Source: Lepas anatifera (taxonomy: Eukaryota > Arthropoda > Thecostraca > Lepadidae). Taken from it: a DNA stretch of 64,000 nucleotides. The DNA lies in assembly GCA_034440635.1 (NCBI GenBank), contig JAOTON010000951.1, positions 310,001-374,000 on the forward strand, given 5' to 3'. Every line of letters starts with the position of its first letter. Within the stretch, counting starts at the first letter, position 1. This document shows, piece by piece, positions 11,902-23,715 of the stretch. The notes below the pieces were generated by a model, which worked only from the letters and a program-made list of their open reading frames with translations, did not search any database and was not told where the DNA came from. Both the position numbers and the translations under genes were made by a program.

Positions 11902-11956
11902 CAGTGACGGAGGCAGCCGCCACAGTCAGCAGCAGCAGCAGCAGCCGGGACACCAT
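11902..11956 (-). CDS. First coding exon of a secreted protein (signal peptide)
   Basis: The ATG (11956-11954) has a strong Kozak context, with A at -3 and G at +4. It encodes MVSRLLLLLLTVAAASVTG, a textbook signal peptide with a short n-region, a Leu/Ala hydrophobic core and small residues near the cleavage point. The frame meets a splice donor ACTG|GTGAGA at 11902/11901, so the exon has 55 coding nt and ends in phase 1. A TATA-like box lies 130-139 bp upstream, which leaves room for a short 5' UTR. The exon at 3172-2671 on the same strand opens in the matching phase and would continue the protein as ...VTG-APQIAEELR. The product would be secreted; its function is unknown. The CTG run inside the leucine core could vary in length between individuals. 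Confidence 0.65.
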
Positions 11957-12085
11957 GGTCAGCTGCAGGCTCTCGCTCTCCTCCGCTCCGGTGTGGGCCC
12001 TGTAACCTGCTGGCACCCTTCTCCGGTACGGACGCGCCTCCGCTCGCAGCCAGCGCCTGTCTGCCAGGCCGCGCTCTCCCGCCCG

Positions 12086-12093
12086 CTTATAGC
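12086..12093 (-). promoter_or_regulatory. TATA-like box
   Basis: GCTATAAG on the minus strand, in a GC-rich context and downstream of a (GA)n tract. Transcription would start near 12060, about 100 bp before the signal-peptide ATG. The role is inferred from position. Confidence 0.5.
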
Positions 12094-12095
12094 CT

Positions 12096-12166
12096 GCTCT
12101 CTCTCACCTCTCTCTCTCTCTCACTCCCCCTCACTCTCGCTCTTATACTCACCCAGTGACGTTGTT
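12096..12166. repeat. (CT)n / (GA)n tract
   Basis: Imperfect CT dinucleotide repeat on the plus strand, GA on the coding strand of the adjacent minus-strand gene, just upstream of its TATA-like box. GA tracts of this kind often sit in open promoters and bind GAGA-type factors; that role here is inference. Confidence 0.7.
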
Positions 12167-12636
12167 CGAGGTAAAGGAGGTAGGGGGTGGTGCAATGGGA
12201 CCCCAAATTGTGAAAAACATTCATTTTTTAAGAAAGAGGTTCAGGCAAAATCGGACGGCTTCGGGGAGAGAAAATTGATTTTCGCTGGATCCAGCAGTGT
12301 ACTCACCACACATGTTCTAACTTTCTTGCTTTCCGCTCTGCACTATTTTGTACCCGTTATCTTTGACTCGTGGATTTTCATTTTCTCCTCGCTTTTTTGT
12401 GACCAGACCATCAATATTTATCGATGAAGCTGTTGGAAGAGTTTGCAGTTTTCTTATTGAGGCGTTGTGGAGGGCATGTCTTTTAGCTTCACTTTCTGTC
12501 TCATCTCGTCATTTCATTTTGTAGGTCTGCATATCTATCGGCACTGCGAGGGAAATGTACCGCCATCATCTCTGCTGCGCCTCGACGGGTACTGACATGT
12601 ATCTACTCCTGACAATGCGACAGTCTGATTCTTTAA

Positions 12637-13835
12637 CCTTCGCCCGAGTGGGGGTCTTTTTAGATCCCCCCCATCGGGTTTTTCCGAAGTGACCAAAAAA
12701 CGGCGGCGCGCAGCGGCGCCAAACTTAATCTAGCTGTTTCTTCATCATTTTTACATAGATCCTGAAAATTTTAGCTCAAGGTCGTATCAGGTCAGGTCAC
12801 CAGGTCAGGTGAAGAGACCTCATCTAAAAGAAATGATGAGGACTGCATAACTAGAAGGAGAGTTAATCGATTAAGTTGAAATTCATACCACATATTGGGC
12901 CCACCAGGAGCTAAAACATATGTTCCGGGATTTTTGATATTGGTGACCTAAGGTCATGTGCAGAGCATGACCTCCCCATTGTAAATACATGGGGAAAATC
13001 ACGAAATGGGCTTTTCTCAGAAAGTATGGATGGAATCAACTTCAAACATAAATGACGTCTTGCTTTTAGCCCATTTCTGAAGTTGATGCCAAAAATGTTG
13101 ACTTGTGACCTTTAAAAGGTGACCTTTGGTCAAACAAGCATTTTTTGGTGTTTTACTCCATACATTTTTAATAAACAAAGATAGAACTTTTTTGTCATCA
13201 AAGTGTTTGTTAAGTCACTGAAAGCCAAATGTATTACATCATGACTATGCCACGTCAAGTTGGGTTAGACCGTTGACCTGGGTCAGGTCAAATTTTTAAA
13301 TTTGACCGGACATAGCAATATTATATATCATTCGATTTGTATTGACGAGAGGATTGCAATGGTCTATCAACTATGACTGTATCTTGTTTGGTTTGGAAGT
13401 TTTTAGCGAAAAAGAAAACGTCCTTATGCATGGGCGGCTATGGACATTCCCAAGAACATTCCCAATATTCAGTGACCTTTAGCTCCCTAGGCTTTGACCT
13501 GAGCCGAATAGAATTGCAAATGTAATGAAAGAGCAACTCAAGAGCTTTCGAATGGCGTTAAACAAATGTTTCTAGCTATCGTAGTTTCTGAGATATATGA
13601 GGTTTTCTTAGTACACCTCATATTAGCGATTTTGACCTATTTTGACCTCTGGTGACTTTGATATTGACCTGACGAGAAAAATGACGGAAGGATTTTCAAT
13701 ATCATTTTTGAAGAGCTTTTGATTGCCGTTTTATGATTTTTTCTAGCTCTATTAATTTTTGAGATCTTGAGAGTCGTTTTTAGCCCCCCTCCCCACCAGG
13801 GCGAAGGCGGCTCGTACCCGCCACCGGGGCAAGGG
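12637..13835 (+). mobile_element. TTAA-flanked TIR element (1.2 kb), left arm of an inverted pair
   Basis: TTAA at 12633-12636 and 13836-13839. The left end is CCTTCGCCCGAGTGGGGG and the right end, read inward, is CCCTTGCCCCGGTGG. AGGTCA/TGACCT hexamers are dense. It matches 14377-15564 in the opposite orientation along its whole length, including a GGTCAGGTCACCAGGTCAGG-type block and a block with GGGCCCACCAGGAGC. No open transposase is visible. Confidence 0.8.
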
Positions 13836-14376
13836 TTAATCTGATACACGATAGACTTGATACAATTTTATAAAATTTGATACAATGCCGTTTACCATGT
13901 GACATTTTCATGTGCTCTCGTGACGACTGACGGTTCTTAACCCGTCCCTGGCTCAAGTCTGAACTATAAACTGCCAGGTACAGGATTCTTAAGCACACCC
14001 TCTGCTAACTCGAGAACTACCCAACCGATTTTATCCATTCAAAATGCAATAGATAGTTTTTTTGGACATCGTCATGCCTTAGGTTTATCTTACCCTGTTC
14101 AAATACTCGAGCCTGGATTCCAATTTTATTGACCTGGAATGATAGCCAATGGACATGCAGATGCTTGCATGCCGTTTGTGATGAAATATTTACACATATA
14201 ACGTCATAGCGTGAATGTTGATGCAGATTTCATGGACTAGGTTACTGATGCGATTCAAACTACGAAAAGTTGACCATAATATGGCTTCCAAAGAGAGTAT
14301 GTGCCCATGGTTTAACTATTCAATCTAAAATAATGACTATTTTACAGATTTGATGACGCCACTATGACGTCATTAA

Positions 14377-15564
14377 CGATTGTACCGGTAGTAGGTACGA
14401 GCAGCCTGGGCCCTGGTGGGAGGTTACCCACCACCCACTATCTCAAAAACTAAGAAAGCTAGAAAGAATGCAAAACAGTGATCAAAATCTCTCCATAAAT
14501 GATATCGAAAATACTTCGGTCATCTTTCTCGTCGGGTTAATATCAAGGCCACCAGAGGTCAAAATGGGTCAAAAATTGCTAATATGAGGTGAACTAAGCA
14601 AACCTCATTTATCTCCAACACTAAGATAGCTATGAAAATTTTTCGAATACCATTTAGAAGTTCTTGAGTTGCTCTTTCTTTATAACCCATTGATTTTTGG
14701 CTCAAGTTAAACCCTAGGGAGCTACAAGTCCCTGAACATTGGGGATGTTCTCGGGAATGTCCATAGCCGTCCGTGCATAATGACGTTGCCTTTTTACTAA
14801 TAACTTCCGAACCAATTAAGATATCTACAGCTATAACTGACGCACCATTGCAATTCTCTCGTCAATACAAATCGAATACTATATGATATTGTTATGCCAG
14901 GTGTAATTCAGAATTTGACCTGACCCAGGTCAACGGTTTGACCCAGCTTGACCTTGTATAGTCATTATGTATATCGTTTGACTTGCAGTGACCATACAAT
15001 CACTTTAATAACAAAATAGAAGTTTTATATTTTTATTCAAAATTTTATGGAGTAAAACACCAAAAATGCCCATTTGACCTTAGGTGACCTTTCAAAGGTC
15101 ACAGGTCAAAATGTTTTCCATTAACTTCGGAAATGGGCTAAGAGCAAGTCCTAACCGATATTTGAAGTTGATTCCAGCCATACTTCCTGAGAAAAGCTCA
15201 TTTCGTGATTTCCCCATGAATTTGCACAGGGGAGGTCATGCTCGGTACATGACCTTAGGTCACCAATGTAAAAATCCCGGAACATATTTTGTAGCTCCTG
15301 GTGGGCCCACTATTTGCTATGAGTTTCAAGTTGATCGATTGACCCTCTTTTAGTTATGCAGTCCTAAACATGTTTTGAGGCGATATCACCTCACCTGGCC
15401 TGGTGACCTGACCTGATATGAACTTGATCTAAAATTTTCAGGGAAGATGTAAACATGATATAGGGCCAACTATATAGGTTTGGCGGCGCTGAGCTCCGCC
15501 GTTTTTTGGTCACTTTGGGAAAAACCCGAGAGGGGTCTAAAAAGACCCCCACCCGGGGCAAAAG
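14377..15564 (-). mobile_element. TTAA-flanked TIR element (1.19 kb), right arm of an inverted pair
   Basis: TTAA at 14373-14376 and 15565-15568. It is a reverse-complement relative of 12637-13835, so the two form inverted arms of about 1.2 kb separated by about 540 bp. The plus-strand ORF at 15084-15353 lies in the non-coding consensus of this family and is not a gene. Confidence 0.8.
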
Positions 15565-15568
15565 TTAA

Positions 15569-18000
15569 ATCTGATAAATGAAACATGTTATGCAGATATG
15601 TATGTATAACGTTACTTTATGGGCGTGTAACACGCATTCGGATCCTGGAAGTCAGAATCACAGCTATATTTATCGTGTGGCTTATCATCCAGATATCATA
15701 TGCAGATAACATGTGGCTTATTCTGTGCTATCAGGCAATAACCTAGCCAAAATGTAGGTTTTATAGGGGAAGGTGTCTTTTTGAAGATCAAAAATATTCA
15801 CGGCGAATTTGCACCAATATATCCCCGATGACGTCATAAATAAGTAACATAGATGTAGAGCCAATTAATCAGGCAATATGTCTAAACACACCTTTGGAAA
15901 ATGCCACTCTCTGCTGCTGAAAAATGAACACAAAATCAAAAGGGTAATTTTTTATAAGACTCTCAATTCCAAGAGGGTACCTACTATGACAAAATTGAAC
16001 AAATTAGTTTTGCCCAGCTGCATTTGAAGTAAGAGGCAATCATTTCTGGATGTGTACTGAAAGCTTTGGCTCTTTTTTCCGTGAAGACCAAGGAGAGATG
16101 CTCAAAAGTAAGTGTGAAGTTAATATTGTCAATTTAAAACCCTGCTAATATTCAGCACACTAGCTAACTTTTCTTTAATATCTGGAACGCTAGGTGCCTG
16201 CACTGCCCTCTGAGCACCAAAACACAAAAGAGTGGAAACGTTTGTGGTGCCAGCATATTTGTGATTTTCTTGGCGATGACGAGTCCAATGGAACCGTTCT
16301 CATTCGAACTAGCTGACTAAAGTTTTGCATGTATAGCCCCATTTACCTTCGCTAATTTGGGGTCTCCCCACCCAGAAAGGTTTTTTCCCGAGGTATCCGG
16401 ATTACAGCAGCGTGTTCGCAGCGTTTCCATCCTTAGCATAGCTGCTTTTATCATGTTGTCCTCTCTTCTCCGAATTCAAGGCTAACGTCACTTCAGATCA
16501 GGTCGTAATTCCATGTTCAGTGACCTCAACCACCAAAAGTTTTGAGCCTGCACTTTTACTGATTTTAACCGAATATTTAGAAACTAATTTTGCGCCATGA
16601 GGACGCCAAACGACTTAATCCCGCTTTCGGGATTTTTCAGATATATGACCAATGGTCAGGCCAGGTCCGAGGCACCTTCGAAACAAACTTTGAAAAAGCT
16701 TCCTTCTGGTACATACGGCTCAGGTAAGCTTCAAAATTTCCACATTCTGCGTGCTCAGCCCAGTTCTAAGGTTGGATGCCTTCAGTAGGTCATCCGAGGA
16801 CAAGTAAGCGAGTATGGGCAATTCACTTGATAAATTTCAGCTAGAGGAAGATGGAGCTTCGTTTCACAGTCATTATGTTTGCATTTCCAATGCAATTGGA
16901 TTGATTTATGTACATCACTACAATACCAGGTCACTTAATGTGATTGTTTTAACTTGAGGTCTGATTAACTTTTGGATTCGACCTAACATTTTTAAAGAAT
17001 ATAAACAAAATTAAAAATTGCACGTATAATGTTTCAAGCACGCATCTTTTCCAATACATTCATGTTATATCAAATTGCGAGGAATAATAAATAAGGCATA
17101 GGCGTGTCTTTCGGACTTTCTTATATGATGAGTATAATGCTCCTTTTTCCCAGCACTTCAGCCATAAATCATTCGATTTCTTTGACGAGAGCATTTCAAT
17201 GGTGTCTGAATGATTACCGTGTTTTTGTTCAGAAGTTGATGGAGAAAAAGATAACCAGCCATAATAATGGTATAGTGCCCGAATATCGTGCTCCACCTCA
17301 ATTCACGAAACCAATCAATGATCTGCATGACCAGCAGGCTGCATGACGGCATATGGAACAGGTTTGTGTGGAGTTATACCCTTTTGTTTTTTCACACGTG
17401 CAGGTAATATAGATTTCTTTCATTCCTTATTCTTAGTTATAATATTAGCCAGAGGTCTGACAAATCCCATTCATTCCAACGTAGTTGGGAAAAGTTTCAG
17501 GGCGCAAAAAATCAAGCATTTTAAAAAAGGCTTTTACCTATTGAGGTGCAAGCAATCCTTCCTCATAATATGGTACCATAATCTGGGGCAGAGCCTATGC
17601 ATTCCGTGAACTGGGCATTGCCATTTTCTCTCTTGCTACACTCCGAATACAATTTTGGTTCGGAAAAACTTTTATTTTCTCTGGGTAAAAATTGGTATCC
17701 AATGGGGAAAATTACTACTTGTTCGGACCTTTGGTATTCAATTTTGGAAAAGTTGACAAAATCTCGTGAGCAGGAGTAGCGACGTCCTCCGACTGAGGGT
17801 TTTAATGACCGTCAAACTGGGAGAAGCTGCATGAAAAACGAAAGGTGCAATCATATAGAAAGACATAATCATCGCCAAACTATCTTGTTCCCTGAAAATA
17901 CACTAGAGTTTCTGCAAAAAGAAGTGTTATACGTGCGGGCGGATGGTCTTGGTTTTTGTGTTTTAAGTGGAAGATGATGCCGGGCTCGGGAGGTGCAGCT
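15569..18000. other. No supported gene; possible decayed repeat at 16.3-17.0 kb
   Basis: Unique AT-rich sequence. Around 16340-16960 there are scattered TGACCT hexamers and a fragment resembling the GGTTTTTTCCCG part of the TTAA family, suggesting an old copy. Short ORFs at 17.1-17.8 kb on both strands overlap each other and lack recognisable domains. Confidence 0.35.
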
Positions 18001-18235
18001 GTGTGAAATCGGCCTGAGGCGGGCTGCGGGGCCGTCAGCTGCGTGAGGTCGGGGCAGCATCTGCTAGCCGCCGGGGCCGGTTATTTGCCTGATGGAGGTG
18101 AACTGACCTCGGACCAGTGACTATCATTACCCTGGGCCCCAGTGGAGCCCCCGCTCTCTCGCAATCGACGCCGCAGGTCACGCCACCGCACGCAGGGGCC
18201 AATGCCCCCCTTGCGGTTGACCTCATCGGACGCTA
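18000..18235. other. GC-rich block of unknown nature
   Basis: A CpG-rich island inside AT-rich sequence, with short open frames on the minus strand and several AG/GT dinucleotides that could be splice sites. It could be an exon or a promoter CpG island. No protein family is recognisable, and no start or splice pair stands out. Confidence 0.25.
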
Positions 18236-18730
18236 GCCCCAGCCATTTCTGACATCACCTGTTTCCCATGAAAAATGTAGCGTTGGTAATGGTTATAGCC
18301 ATTCAGAGAGACACCACTGCCCATAATTCTGGGCACGGGCCATTGCGCCAGCGCAGTTAGACGTGGGATTTCCTGTGCCTTTGAAATGGCTTCAGTTGTT
18401 CATATACGATTTCTGGTCAGAGACAAATTAAAGCCCGGATTTTTTAAAATTCCTGATTACTGCAATTTACAACTTTTAGTGACAAAAATAATTTATAATG
18501 CGCAGCTGCTTGTTACTATTATTCTTTAATATATTACTTTTCTCCTTTGGTTAGTGAGTGACCTCTTTGGCAAAGCAGTGATCTACGTCTGGATGAATAT
18601 TGTGAGGAATACAGCTAAACAGCCCCTCTGTGGCAGAAGGATGCCATCACTGTTCTTATTTTGGAAAAACGATAGCATGTAGAACATCTTAAATGCTCAC
18701 ATATAGTCTTAGCCGCTGACGTGCCCTTAA

Positions 18731-19749
18731 CCCTCGCCCCACCGGGGCCATCGATGCCCCCTAAGGTTTTTTTCGGGATAGCAGAAAAACGAAGAAACGC
18801 AGGAGCGCAGTTGAGGGTTCTACCTCTCGCCCCATTATTTTCACATCATCCCTGAATTTTTTTAACCCGGGTCACCCAAGGTCAGGTCACTAGGCGAGGT
18901 CAACCAAGGTCACCTCACTTCAACTTTTGAGCTCTATAAGAGCTACGGTTCTCAGTCGATAGATTTGAAACTTCCTACAGTTCATGGCCCCGCCAGGGTC
19001 TACAAAGTGTTTAACCGGAATTTTTCGATTTCGTGACCTAACGTCAGGTCACGAGGTGACCTCTCCCATTGAAAAACATGAGAAAAAGCTGTCTTATGAT
19101 CTAAAAGCCACAAAACGATTGCAAATGCTCGGCTTGCTCAGAAAAGCGTTCTTGGACACCCTTTTACGGATCCCAGGGGTCATATTTGCCCCTTGACCTC
19201 TCCAAGGTCATCGAAGGTCACCAGGGGTCAAAAACAGTATTTTGGCAATAACTTTTGACCTTATTTAGCTAGAGCATTGAATGAAACACCATCGTGTATG
19301 TATCATCACTAGCTTTCATTTGATATACAGCAAGGTCACTTTCTGACCTTTGATTACCTCAGGTCATATGAGGTCACGAGGTGACCTCTGGAGGTCAAAC
19401 CACTGGCGGGAGGTCATTACGTTCCACATAGCGGAACAAGGTATGGCTTTTTCCTATCCAATATAATGTACCAGACCTCAATAGCTCTAATGGCATAAGA
19501 GTTATGCCCAGTTTTCCTATGCATTGCATATTTGAGTGAAAATAGCCTATCGTGACCTAATTTGACCTCTGGAGGTCAAACCATTGACCTGAGTGCTTAA
19601 ACATGCGAAGTAATTTCTTACTGAATTCACACTAGCTTTCTAATGCACTTTGCAGATTTGCACTAACCCCATATTTTCGGAGTTAGAGGGGGCATCGATG
19701 CCCCACGCGGTGGGGCGAAGGTGGCGCCGGACCCCCGATGGGGCGCGGG
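18731..19749 (+). mobile_element. TTAA-flanked TIR element (1.0 kb)
   Basis: TTAA at 18727-18730 and the mutated form TTGA at 19750-19753. The ends are CCCTCGCCCCACCGGGGCC and, inward from the right, CCCGCGCCCCATCGGGGG. The element at 54452-55418 is of the same subfamily in the opposite orientation. The interior is rich in TGACCT/AGGTCA. Confidence 0.75.
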
Positions 19750-19994
19750 TTGAAATCAAGTCCATCTTAAAAGCTGCTCAGTGATCCCAACTGATCCCAT
19801 CTCATAAGCCGGAAGTGGTCGCTATCAGGGGAGTCTGGGGCCTTGGCTATCGGTACCCGGAGGTCGAATTTTACAAAGCGCCGAAGTTCCTTCTCATGGT
19901 GATGTTGTTTCCTGATTCCAAGGGATTGAAAGTCGCGGAGATTTTCAATTTCTTTTAGGTTACAAGAATGCCAGTTTTGGCCATAGAACATTGT

Positions 19995-20180
19995 AGGCCA
20001 TGACCTCTTTAGCCTTAAAATGGTCAGACGTAAAAAGTCACCGAGTACTGAACTGCTTGTTAACTACATCAAAGCCAAGAGCATGTAACTTTCTCATTAT
20101 ACGACGAAAAACATCACCTTGAGGCTGTCGAGGCTACTTAAGGTCCCAGAGGTCATTGGCTTGAGTTTTATGCTAAGTAG
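19995..20180 (+). repeat. Dispersed repeat, inverted copy of 3650-3830
   Basis: Matches 3650-3830 in reverse complement over about 180 bp. It lies between two TTAA-family copies and may be part of a larger decayed member. Confidence 0.75.
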
Positions 20181-20279
20181 ATCATTTTACCTACTTACAG
20201 TGACAAAGCAAACACAATGATGGCAAATCAAATTGTAATCATTGTTTAACCAAAAAGTTATAAGGTAACTTGTTCAAAC

Positions 20280-20774
20280 TTGCTTAGTTGATCGCAGATG
20301 ACCTCAAGAAGGTTACGGCTCAAAATTGTCAATATCAACCTTAGTATACGGTCACGAATGCATTATCTTGAAGCTTTGAAGCTGATAAGAGCAGTGCGGA
20401 TTTAAAAACGAAAATTTCAATTTTTTCATAGGCTTACGATGGCGGGGTTATGACCCGTACATGACCTTAGGTCATTAATATCGAAATCCTGTTACCACTT
20501 ATTTTTTACTCGGTGGCCTTATAATGTGCTATGAATCTCAAATCAATAGATTAAACTTAATCTCACTGGTGCCACTTTGAATATTGTTAGTGTTGTGGTC
20601 GCTTGACATGACTTTATGACCTGACCATAAATGACATGGACGTAAAATTTTCATAAGATGTGCACAAAAGAAGACGGAATAGCTATGCAAAGTACGGCAC
20701 CGCTGCGCGTCACCTTTTCCCGGTCATCCAGGAAAAACCTTAGGGGGTAAAAAAGACCCCCATCTGGACGCAAG
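20280..20774 (-). mobile_element. TTAA-family element, 5'-truncated fragment
   Basis: The right end reads GACCCCCATCTGGACGCAAG followed by TTGA at 20775-20778, a mutated TTAA. The preceding 500 bp match the minus-orientation consensus of the family (compare 15000-15564). The left boundary is uncertain. Confidence 0.55.
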
Positions 20775-21117
20775 TTGATACACTTTGTTCCCTAAAAAGT
20801 TATTTTTTACTTTAAAAGAGCATATTTAAAGCTGAATTATCCATAGAGGAAACAAATCGAATATGATTTCAAAACTGCATTCCACAAGGCCCCAAGTGGC
20901 GTGACCCAGTGTCTCTAGCCGTGAGTGTAGCATACCTTGATTTATTGTGCATTCATACTGTTGTGATCTTCCAAAAAAGCTCTGCAGCCGATTCGAGCCA
21001 CCTCACCTCTTGGGCAAGTTAAATCAGCACCCCAGGGGCAGGCCGAAACATGCAAAATGAAGAGCTAGCGAAGACATAGTTTATTCAGCTTTTGTTATTG
21101 TCTTTCCGACAAGATAT

Positions 21118-21180
21118 CATAGGTGCGGGAACGGGGGGAGGGGCAGAGGTGGGGTGGGTACCCCTCCTCCCTCCCAACTT
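21118..21180 (+). mobile_element. Isolated left tip of a G-rich TIR element
   Basis: CATAGGTGCGGGAACGGGGG resembles the CATAGGCGTAGGAAC tips at 29507 and 60814. No matching right end was found nearby, so this may be a truncated element. Confidence 0.35.
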
Positions 21181-21614
21181 TTCGACTGGGTGAGCAGTAC
21201 CCCTTACTTTGAGCCGATTAAGGACCTTTTCCGTAAACAAATATCTTCGTCTTGTGAGCTTTCGAACTCCGCCTGTAATTTTCCTTTATCTTTCGTGGAG
21301 AATGAGATACGGAGGGGGACGAAAAACGCCCTCCCAGCGGGGCGCGTCATGCCAGGGACCCCAGTGGGGCGGGTGTTAACACGCGCATTGACGGGGTGGG
21401 CGGGTCCCCGCCTCCTCGGTTTTTTTGGAGATAGCATAGTAACGGCTGCGTGTAGCGCCGCCGTATTTGGCATACCTTTTCTCTCATCATTTTTAAAACT
21501 TTTTGGACAATATCAAGGTCAGGTCATCTCAGGTCAGGTCAACAGTACAGGTCAAGTGACCTGACCTCAAAAAATTTGAAGATAGCATAAGTCGGAACAG
21601 GGTGAACTTACCGG

Positions 21615-23107
21615 ATTTATTTATTCATCTCATATGAGCAACAGGGGCTTGCCCCCAGTAAAAGCTCAATTCAGGGATAACATCCAGATTCCTTAAAATT
21701 ACATATAAGATACATGTTAAAAAACAAGTCAAGACAAAAAGTAAATACAAGGTAAGAATAAAAAAGATAAAAATATACAAAATAAAATTCTAAAACATTA
21801 AAAAATACATATGTAAAGGCCAACAATAAAATACAATGAAATAAAATAAATGGTGCGTTCCTACTGCCTAACATATTTCCGAACATGAGATTTGAACTGA
21901 CCTGATGATATTCTAAATGAGTCAGCAAATGGACAGGCGAGCATAAAATCATTAAAAGCTTTGGGCAGCCGACAGTACACACCCCGCCTCACAGTCTCCT
22001 CTGTGTACAATGGTGCGCTCAGTAAAGTGCCTGCCATTGCACATGTTCTTCTTGCCGGCACGTGAAGCGGGAAGCTACCAAGCAGAAAGGAGGAATCGAT
22101 CTGGGCCGTTAGAATTTTGTGTACAAAAGTAATGTCATATTGCAGTCTTCTCTCGACTAGACTTGGGATTTTGAAATGGGGCAGAAGTTCAACGTATCCT
22201 AGATTTACGGAGGGTTGAGTAGAAACGGATGCTAGTCAGATAAGAAATGTATGGTGAATTTTTTCCAGTCTTTCCAGATGCGTTTTGGCAGACCCACCCC
22301 AAATGATACATCCAAACTCAAGAATTGAAAGAACATTGGAAAAATATGCCGTGAAAATTGACTTGGATTTCAATTTCGAGCTCGCTCTCACTCCTCCCAC
22401 CCGATGGCCAGTCTGGAGCGACCGAATCATCACACCTAACATCCTGTTTGCTCGACTTACGATTTTATCTATATGTTCTGCGGATGTTAATTTGAACTCC
22501 AGCCAAACGCCAAGGTCCCGAATGAAAGATACTTTTTCTAGGGCGTGGTTTTGACTTTTGTAGATGTTCAGCATCGGTTTCTTCTTCGGAGAAATTGTAA
22601 ATGATTTGCATTTGGACGGATTAAGCTGCAGCTTCCAAAGATGAGACCAATCAGCCAAACGTGTCAAGTCAGCATGAAGTAGCTCTGAGTCCTCAGGAGT
22701 CACAATTTTATGAAACAATATTACGTCGTCGGCGAAAAGAAGACAGTTCGTTTTAATTTTGTCCGAAAGATCATTGATGAAAAGAGCAAACAGAATCGGT
22801 GAGATAATTCCACCTTCCGGCATTCCAGAGCGCACAGGTGTCCACTCAGAAAATTTACCATTAAAAGCTACGCGTTGCTTTCGATTTGTGAGGTAAGAAG
22901 AGAGCCAATTGAGGGCGGCACCTGAGATTTGATAGGAATTTTGTAACTTATGAAGCAGTAATTTGTGGTTGACACTCTGAAACCCCGAGGAGTAGTCGGT
23001 GTATATGACGTCAGTTTGATGACCAGATGAGATCGCCTCCCACGACGTTTTTAGAATACAAGCTAATTTTGTATCACGAGAGTGGTGTGGGATTGAAAAG
23101 AGAGGTT
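21615..23107 (-). mobile_element. 5'-truncated non-LTR retrotransposon (LINE) fragment
   Basis: On the minus strand it runs from a 5' truncation at about 23107 to a 3' tail ATGAATAAATAAAT at 21615-21630. It encodes a reverse transcriptase and the C-terminal region typical of jockey/CR1-like LINEs. It sits inside a TTAA element, between the GGTGAACTTACC and ATTGAAACTCATATC parts of that element's consensus, which fixes both boundaries to within about 10 bp. Confidence 0.85.
21861..23107 (-). pseudogene. LINE reverse transcriptase, one in-frame stop
   Basis: A single minus-strand frame runs from the truncation point to the stop at 21861. It shows motif A-like TDYSSGFQSVNH, a fingers/palm stretch NWLSSYLTNRKQRVAFNG, motif B-like GMPEGGIISPILFALFINDL and the catalytic FADD (around 22734). 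The C-terminal part LVERRLQYDITFVHKIL is typical of jockey/CR1-type LINE proteins. The frame is broken by one TGA at 22236-22238; the next 125 codons continue in the same frame. The endonuclease and N-terminal regions are missing. Motif A reads FQ where many relatives have FD, while the catalytic first Asp is present. The intact frame around a single stop suggests a fairly young insertion, dead by truncation. Confidence 0.9.
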
Positions 23108-23715
23108 GTGATATTGAAACTCATATCACATAATGGGCACAACGAGTTCTCTAAAATATGTTCCGGTGTTTCTTATATCGATGACCTAAGGTCAGGTACG
23201 AGCCATGACCTTTCCATTGGGAATACATGGGAAAAATGGTTTTAACTGAATAACTTAGTAACGGATGGTGATAGAGCGTTGATTTTAACTTCATTAGATT
23301 CGCCTTGTCTTTGCAGTTCTCAAAATTTGCATTTTATCTAATTTGACGTTGACCTGACCTCCGGTCAGGTAAAATCCTTGATTTGACCTGGCAAGGTCAT
23401 ATTATATATCATTCTATTCGGCTTGCTGCGAGGATTCATATAGTTCAAGTTGCTTTGCTCTATCTTTACTTGTTCAGATGGATGACCGAAACCTTCATTT
23501 ACATGCTATCCCTATGATGACATTTTTTGACCTCTAGAGACCTAAAATTTGGCCTGACAAAAAATGGTACAAATATTTTTGATGGAGAAGTGGATGGGGT
23601 ACCCAACGGCGTTTACCGTTTTTCGTTACCTAGCGTGGTTTCGAGATCTTAGGGGGTACCCACCACCCCCGTCAAAGTGAAGGTGGCTCAGACCCCCGTC
23701 AATGTGCGTGATCAA

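Larger units (their letters stand above)
21380..23711 (+). mobile_element. TTAA-type TIR element interrupted by a LINE
   Basis: TTAA at 21376-21379 precedes ACGCGCATTGACGGGG. On the right, TCAA at 23712-23715 (a mutated TTAA) follows CACGCACATTGACGGGGG read inward. The outer parts (21380-21614 and 23108-23711) contain the family's GGTCAGGTCA and ATAATGGGC blocks and join smoothly in the consensus. The middle is the LINE fragment at 21615-23107. Confidence 0.65.

Noticed and set aside
12160..12185. Possible 14-nt plus-strand micro-exon between CACCCAG and GTAAAG after the CT tract
   Set aside because: It lies in the promoter region of the minus-strand gene, and no upstream plus-strand exon is visible; chance occurrence is likely.
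11660..12427. The longest ORF of the window, 255 codons on the plus strand
   Set aside because: It runs antisense through the signal-peptide exon, its CTG repeat and the CT tract; Gln and Ser/Leu runs come from those repeats. No domain is recognisable.
15084..15353. 89-codon plus-strand ORF
   Set aside because: It lies within the TTAA-family consensus, where other copies at the same place have stops.
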